From: Cricetomys ansorgei
Lineage: Eukaryota > Chordata > Mammalia > Rodentia > Nesomyidae
NCBI GenBank assembly: GCA_026225945.1
Contig: JAMJFZ010000107.1
Span: 47,568,501 to 47,632,500 of the forward strand
Direction of reading: 5' to 3'
Length of the DNA stretch: 64,000 bases
In this document: one piece after another, positions 60,201 to 64,000 of the stretch
How the letters are laid out: each line of letters begins with the position of its first letter
Numbering within the stretch: position 1 is the stretch's first letter
Translations under genes and position numbers: made by a program
The notes under the pieces: generated by a model
Seen by the model: only the letters and a program-made list of their open reading frames with translations
What the model was told of the DNA's origin: nothing
The model's database searches: none

Positions 60201-62522
60201 AGAGTACTCGAACACTGGGAAAAAAATAGAAAATTCAAGTGAGCAAATACATTAAAAGTCATACCTTCTAGATCTTTGTTTCATTTATTATTAGTGTATG
60301 TGTGTGTGTGTGTGTGTGTATGTGTGAGAGAGAGAGAGAGAGAGAGTGGGAATGGTGAGACACACTTGGAGGTCAGAGGGTAGCTCTGTGGAGAGGGTTT
60401 TTCCTTCCATTTTTACGTGGGATGTGAGGACTGAATTCTGATTGTCGGGTTTGTGGCAAGTGCTGTTTTGTTTTGTTTTTTTTTAACCACTAAGCTATCC
60501 TACCAGATCACCTTTTAGATCTTCTGACAATAAATGGGTGGATATACTAAATAATATTGAAATATTTAAATCTATTTTTTTGTTACTAAAAGTGAATATA
60601 GTTTACATGTACTTGATAACCTCTTTAAGTCAATAAACTTCATTTTAAAGTTTATTGAAATTTTCTATCTCATCTCATCATAATTTTTCCATCTGACCCA
60701 AAAATGTATTGCATAGCCAGCTTGTCCAAACAAAGATCCATCCCCAAACACACACATCTAGTTATGTCCATTCTGTATATCAAATTTTCCGTCACATCTA
60801 TGTAACCTCACGTTCCAATGGGTAGCATTTCACACAATCCTCTCAAAGTCATTTCATTTCTGTAAAGGCAGTTATATGCTACTTTCACCTGCAATTTTGG
60901 TAATAACTCTTTCCTTTTTTTTCCTAGCTAAGTCTTGTCAAATTATTATATTAAAATACTATTTGTATTTATTATCATTTTTATTATATATCATTTTAAT
61001 ATATTTAAAATATCAGTTTTGGTTTCACTATTTTCTATAATTTTCTATTATCTCCCATATTCATTATATCCTTCCCTCTGGTCAATTTGGGTTTACCCTC
61101 CTTTCCTTTTCCTGGCTCATCACAGTATACAGTTACTGGCTGAGCTATGTCTTCATTTTTTAATATGGACATTTGCAGTTTGCACCTTTCCCTCCAAACC
61201 CTGCTTCATTCCTTATGTCTTACTCTCTTTTCCTGATGCTGTGATAAAATATTTTGATGAAAGCAACTTAAGGGAGAAAGGGTTTATCTGTTTCACAGTT
61301 CCAGGTTACAATCCATTATGGCAGAGAAGTCATGCTGGCAGGAGCCTGAAGCAGGTGGCTACATGATATTTGCAGCCAGAAGAGAGCAATGTGTGCATGC
61401 TGCTCTTCAGTCCCTTTCTCCATTTATACAGTTCAGCATCCCAGCCAGGAAATGATATCATCCACAGTCTGTGGGACTCACCACCTCAACTAAGGTAGCT
61501 GAGATAATTCTAATTCTCTCCCTTCCCCACCTCCCTGAGGGCATGCTCACTCAGAGACCCATCTCCCAGGTGATTCTAGATTTTAACAATTAAAACTAAC
61601 CATCATTTCTTGTCTGTAGAGTTTTTGTTTTGTTTTTTTTTTAAACAGACTTTGCTCTGTGCCTACAATGTTCTGGTTCTTTCTATGGTTAACTTTTCAA
61701 ACTGAGTATTTCTTGGTGTGGTGTGGTCTCCCCCTGACAACTCATTAACAATGGTTTCCCTTCCACCATCTCCAGGCCTTCGTCATACTTTACCAGCTCT
61801 TTGTTTCCTTTAAAGTACTCTGCATTTTATAATTACTTTTACGTTTGATTTTTGCCTTTGTGCTCTGTGGTGGTTTGAATGAAAATGGGCCCCATGGGTT
61901 CACAGGGAGTGGCACCACTAAGAAGTGTGGCCTAAGAAGTGTGTCACTGGGGGGCATGGGCTTTGAGATATCAGATGCTCAAGTGTGTCACTGGGGGGCA
62001 TGGGCTTTGAGATTTCAGATGCTCATGCCAGGCTCAGTGTCTCATTCTCTCTTCCTGCTGCCTGCTGATTCAGATGTAGAATTCTCAGCTCCCTTTCCAG
62101 CACCATGTCTGCCTGCCTTAATTATGGGCATAATTAAGACATGTTCCTCAACAGATTGCTATTCCTTTGCCCTCCATTTAGTATAAATATTGCTTTGCAC
62201 ACTACATACAATAAATTAATATATTCAAGGAATAGACACACATCTACATTACAAAATGGGGGAAATAAGAAAGTTTTTTTTTTTTGACTATTTCAAGACA
62301 GGTTGATGGCATTTACTCATATGGCAATTTTTGATGGATAACTACACCTGTATTTAAAGTTTTGATTGCTATAATAATTGGATACTCACCTAATGTAGAT
62401 TTGTTTTTGCTGACTAGCCAACAATGATAACCAAACAGAGAAGACAAGCTGACAGAAAACATAGCTGCAGCAAAGAATAAAAACATAATATGGAACTTGG
62501 CTTGAGTATCAGGCAGACCATT
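54014..62522 (-). CDS. ZDHHC2: ZDHHC2, palmitoyltransferase, C-terminal 168 residues (5' part off the right edge)
   Basis: ZDHHC2 is a four-span membrane S-acyltransferase that palmitoylates proteins such as PSD-95; it cycles between plasma membrane and recycling endosomes. Five coding exons are visible: 62390-62522, 59861-59987, 59578-59670, 56548-56660 and 54014-54054. Together they give 507 nt, or 168 residues and TAA, of a protein near 366 residues. The first exon encodes the last membrane span ([20 protein letters not shown]) and its exit, SKNKSTLE. The next encode [20 protein letters not shown] and the soluble tail, ending [10 protein letters not shown]. The catalytic DHHC cysteine-rich domain is upstream, beyond 64000. 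Phases are consistent and introns are GT-AG. Assignment is by recalled human and mouse sequence, and the close tail match makes it firm. ZDHHC15 and ZDHHC20 are relatives but have different tails. Confidence 0.96.
54236..54289. repeat. (CA)n microsatellite
   Basis: About 26 uninterrupted CA units, followed by GAGGGAGGGG. Confidence 0.95.
54442..54855 (+). mobile_element. URR1-like hAT-type DNA transposon, split by a B1
   Basis: Starts CAGTGGTTCTCAACCTTCC and ends CAGGTTGAGAACCACTA, a near-perfect inverted terminal repeat of the hAT-Charlie type. The interior has ACCCCAACCATAAAAT-like sequence and TTTGCTACTGTTAAGAACTG. It has no coding capacity. The orientation is given by convention. Confidence 0.85.
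54579..54749 (+). repeat. B1 SINE inserted into the URR1-like element
   Basis: A full B1 with a (CAAAA)n tail, flanked by 16-bp repeats AGAACTGTAATGTAAA (54563-54578) and AGAATTGTAATGTAAA (54750-54765), one mismatch apart. It carries the GTTACAATAGAGAAACCCTG tail variant. Confidence 0.95.
55597..55630. repeat. (CA)n microsatellite
   Basis: ACACACACACAAACGCACAC followed by CA units. Confidence 0.9.
55921..56076 (-). repeat. B1 SINE (reverse) with target-site duplication
   Basis: CAAGACAGGGTTTCTCTGTT, GTCCTGGAACTCACTCTGTA and CTGCCTCCTGGGTGCTGGGA, flanked by TAGATTGAATT (55910-55920) and TAGATTGGATT (56077-56087). Confidence 0.93.
56130..56281 (+). repeat. B1 SINE with target-site duplication
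   Basis: GGTGGTGCACACCTTTAATC, GTCTGAGGCCAGCCTGGTCT and CCAGAGTTATAACAGAGAAA, flanked by AGATTCTTTCT (56119-56129) and AGATCCTTTCT (56282-56292). Confidence 0.94.
56548..56660 (-). CDS. ZDHHC2: ZDHHC2 exon (tail, part 3)
   Basis: Encodes [20 protein letters not shown] then [17 protein letters not shown]. It includes SQSHLL, which fits the SxxxLL dileucine-type trafficking motif reported for this enzyme. The acceptor is TTTATCAG and the donor GTGAGG. Confidence 0.95.
56905..56945. repeat. (TG)n(TA)n microsatellite
   Basis: ATGTATGTGTGTGTATGTGT then TATATATATATATA. Confidence 0.9.
56985..57190 (-). repeat. B4 SINE (reverse)
   Basis: AATCAAACCTAGGACCTTAC and TCTACCACTGAACTAAATCT (reverse ID half) are followed by CTTGAACTTGCTGCATAGCC and CTTTAAACTCAAGATTCCTC (reverse B1-like half). 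Confidence 0.7.
57775..57930 (+). repeat. Truncated LTR of the same family as the small ERV
   Basis: Shares TGTTGTAGAAGTTTATTTTT, TTGTTTTGTGCACTGTTGGG, CCTAGGTCTTGGCATTTTGT and ATTGTCTACAGGTGTTGGAT with the LTRs at 47676 and 48911. It stops at about the middle of the LTR. Confidence 0.85.
58140..58412 (+). mobile_element. Possible ERV LTR fragment (tentative)
   Basis: A C-run is followed by AGAGTATAAGTTGTCTGATG (TATA-like) and GGTCTGAATAAAGTTGGCTA about 15 nt later, then TTTTTAGGCCCCACTCTCCC. TATA-like, AATAAA and a C-rich tail suggest an LTR U3-R-U5 boundary. No duplicated flanks were found. Confidence 0.4.
58457..58685 (+). repeat. B2 SINE
   Basis: GGGACTGGAGAGATGGCTCA, ACACATGGTGGCTCACAACT and AAATAAAATAAAACTCTTAA. 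Confidence 0.92.
59275..59330 (+). repeat. B2 SINE head fragment
   Basis: GCTAGAGAGATAGCTCAGCC then ATTAAAGGCTAG, truncated after the A and B box region. Confidence 0.6.
59578..59670 (-). CDS. ZDHHC2: ZDHHC2 exon (tail, part 2)
   Basis: Encodes [20 protein letters not shown] through AGLNSTAK. The acceptor is TTAATTACAG and the donor GTAATG. Where human has TRLV, this reads TCLV, adding a cysteine. Confidence 0.93.
59671..59860 (-). other. ZDHHC2: ZDHHC2 short intron
   Basis: A 190-bp intron with GT-AG ends and no repeat. Confidence 0.9.
59861..59987 (-). CDS. ZDHHC2: ZDHHC2 exon (tail, part 1)
   Basis: Encodes [20 protein letters not shown] through [10 protein letters not shown]. The acceptor is CCCTCTAG and the donor GTACTT. 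It contains the conserved post-TM4 segment of DHHC2/15/20-type enzymes. Confidence 0.95.
60297..60346. repeat. (GT)n(GA)n microsatellite
   Basis: About 12 GT units with one interruption, followed by about 10 GA units. Confidence 0.95.
60360..60512 (-). repeat. B3-like SINE (reverse)
   Basis: CACTTGGAGGTCAGAGGGTA, TTTTACGTGGGATGTGAGGA and GGCAAGTGCTGTTTTGTTTT, ending at ACCACTAAGCTATCC. Confidence 0.55.
61225..61612 (-). repeat. Rodent LTR-like repeat
   Basis: GATGCTGTGATAAAATATTT, GAGAAAGGGTTTATCTGTTT, CAGGTTACAATCCATTATGG and CTCCCAGGTGATTCTAGATT. Reverse-oriented relative to the copies at 365-565 and 50198-50400, by its GTGATTCTAG and AACTAACCATC end. Confidence 0.55.
61870..62180 (+). 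repeat. Rodent interspersed repeat with internal duplication
   Basis: TGTGGTGGTTTGAATGAAAA, GGTTCACAGGGAGTGGCACC, AAGTGTGTCACTGGGGGGCA and CAGCACCATGTCTGCCTGCC. The same family as 13975-14245. A 44-bp unit is duplicated at 61937-62024. Confidence 0.65.
61937..62024. repeat. 44-bp direct tandem duplication
   Basis: 61937-61980 and 61981-62024 are identical except for one base (GAGATATCAG versus GAGATTTCAG). Confidence 0.95.
62390..62522 (-). CDS. ZDHHC2: ZDHHC2 exon with the last transmembrane span
   Basis: Encodes [20 protein letters not shown] through SKNKSTL plus one base of E (44 codons). The acceptor is CCTTATAG and the donor GTGAGT. The hydrophobic stretch of about 22 residues is TM4 by family topology. 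Confidence 0.95.
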
Positions 62523-64000
62523 CTATAAGGAAAGTCAGAAAATAAAATGTTTTGTCAAAGGGATGAATGAATATTCCCCCACATTTATAAATTAGTTAGT
62601 ATTATTGTTTTCTTTGTTCAGAAAAGATTAAAGTTGGAATATTTATTTGGTTTTGAATAACCAAAACAAATCCTAGAAAAGGAAAAAAAAACATGGCAGC
62701 ATAGACTATACCAGTAGGATACAAGATTAAAGAAACTATCAAATGGAGCTTTAGATTTACTGCCTGAATATGTTATTAGCATGCCGTATATTCACAAATG
62801 TCTGAACGATTTTAAATATGTCAAAAAAAATGAAGGCTAGTTATCATAATTAGTTTAATTGATTGATTGATTACTAGTACTTTAGATTACTGCAAACAAC
62901 AGCATCAACTAAAAGAATACAGGAGACACACCTTCACAATCATGCTTCAAGCTCTGTTAAATCTTGAAAAGGATCAACACCTAATAGTTTGATATTCAAC
63001 CAGGGGTTGAAAACAGACAGCTCTACAAAACCTCTTTGCCCCTCACTGTTTGCATGTCCAAGAGAACTGGGCTGGCTCTAGAGAGCTGGAGGGCCTGACA
63101 CTCTCCCCTTCTGACATGATCAGTGCTTCACTTCCCCGTGGTACTCTCCATTGACAGAGGTGACAAGACCCAAGCTGGCAGTTTTCTTGACAGTAAGGCC
63201 TGTATAACAGAAATTGTGGCCTTTCGTGTTCAGATGTATTTGAGGATTAGAGTGGAAGCCACCCATAGGAATGCAAGGCAGTGAGATTACAGTTTGGAAG
63301 ACATTAATTAGAGATCAGTCATCAGCGGGAAAATGGAAGTAACTTGAGCACTAGGAACCCACCCACCTGCGTCTTTCTGTTTCTTAGCAATGGGACCAGC
63401 ACGTAGCAAGCATTCAGTAACTCTTTAGTATTAGATTTGGTTTAAATCTCATATAAAGTACCCAGCAATTCAGAAATTCTTGCCATAACGAAAGAAAATT
63501 TAATGAAAAGAAAATTCAATGAGAAAGCAATCTTGGAAAGGAGTAAAATGCTCTTTCTTCCTCTTCTCCTTCCTTCCTTCCTTCCTTCCTTCCTTTGACA
63601 TCATTTCATGTTCACCAGGAAAGTTTCTGGATGGTTTACATATTCCATAATTTTGTTTTGCCTTGCTTCAGAATATATAGTCCAAAAACCAAATAAATTA
63701 CCTAAAGCTTATTAATGGAATATGTAATAAATATTGAGGATACTGCAGACATAACACTTTAAAGATAATCTAACACAGGAGGAGAAAAACTTCAGTTTTT
63801 AAATACTGAGGGAAAAGTCTGTTTATCTAGTCAGTTCTCATTATTCACTGCAGATACGCCCCACAGCCACCTTGGGCAATAGACCCGTGAGTATTGGATC
63901 TCTGGAAAACACGGGGTTGGTTTTCTCTTCTCATAATGCCTTAAGCATCTACTGACTAATTCGAAACCTTGTTTGATGTGGGGGTTTTGTCTGAATGCCC
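62523..64000 (-). other. ZDHHC2: ZDHHC2 intron upstream of the TM4 exon (partial)
   Basis: About 1.5 kb to the window edge. A CTTC repeat is at 63567-63597. Nothing else is recognised; no upstream ZDHHC2 exon (DHHC domain) occurs before 64000. Confidence 0.85.
63567..63597. repeat. (CTTC)n microsatellite
   Basis: About seven CTTC units. Confidence 0.95.

Larger units (their letters stand above)
59988..62389 (-). other. ZDHHC2: ZDHHC2 intron after the TM4 exon
   Basis: The intron is 2.4 kb. It contains a GT/GA repeat (60297-60346), a reverse SINE (60360-60512), two LTR-like repeats (61225-61612, 61870-62180) and AT-rich sequence. The frame at 60935-61366 is AT-rich intron, not a gene. Confidence 0.85.

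Noticed and set aside
60935..61366. 143-codon hydrophobic open frame in a ZDHHC2 intron
   Set aside because: The Phe/Ile/Tyr-rich sequence follows from AT-rich DNA and runs into an LTR-like repeat; there is no start context or homology.

Overview
This window is nuclear DNA of a muroid rodent. It carries many B1, B2, B3 and B4/ID SINEs, an L1 3' end and rodent-type endogenous retrovirus (ERV) pieces, its genes are split by large introns, and it has one CpG island. The species is not identified. Many B1 copies share a tail variant that differs from the usual house-mouse B1 as I remember it, so I do not assume Mus or Rattus.

Three protein-coding genes are present, in the order known from human 8p22. 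(1) VPS37A lies on the minus strand, with coding exons between 140 and 24357. Seven exons encode about the first 280 residues, and the 3' end runs off the left edge. (2) CNOT7 lies on the plus strand, about 24.8-44.77 kb, and is complete: a non-coding first exon plus six coding exons that encode the usual 285 residues with all four DEDD catalytic residues. (3) ZDHHC2 lies on the minus strand, from about 50.97 kb past the right edge. The last five coding exons (168 residues) and a long 3' UTR are visible; the DHHC catalytic exons are outside the window. All three reading frames join cleanly across GT-AG introns with consistent phases and no stop or frameshift.

Layout: 1-24.36 kb is VPS37A, with an 11.9-kb first intron rich in repeats. 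24.0-25.1 kb is a CpG island serving VPS37A and CNOT7 head to head. 25-44.77 kb is CNOT7. 44.8-51 kb is the spacer between the convergent CNOT7 and ZDHHC2 genes, filled largely by an L1 3' end, a reverse L1 fragment, B1/B2 SINEs and a small old ERV with two LTRs. 51-64 kb is the ZDHHC2 3' part, with nested and inverted SINE insertions.

The three proteins do not form one pathway. VPS37A is an ESCRT-I subunit, CNOT7 is an mRNA deadenylase of CCR4-NOT, and ZDHHC2 is a protein S-acyltransferase. The linkage that matters is transcriptional (the shared CpG promoter) and positional (conserved synteny). I found no new multi-gene system. The observations most worth checking are an open read-through of CNOT7 exon 5 into intron 5, an inverted B1 pair next to a ZDHHC2 exon, a dateable nested transposon, the small ERV with paired LTRs, and a GC-rich LTR-like island inside VPS37A intron 1.
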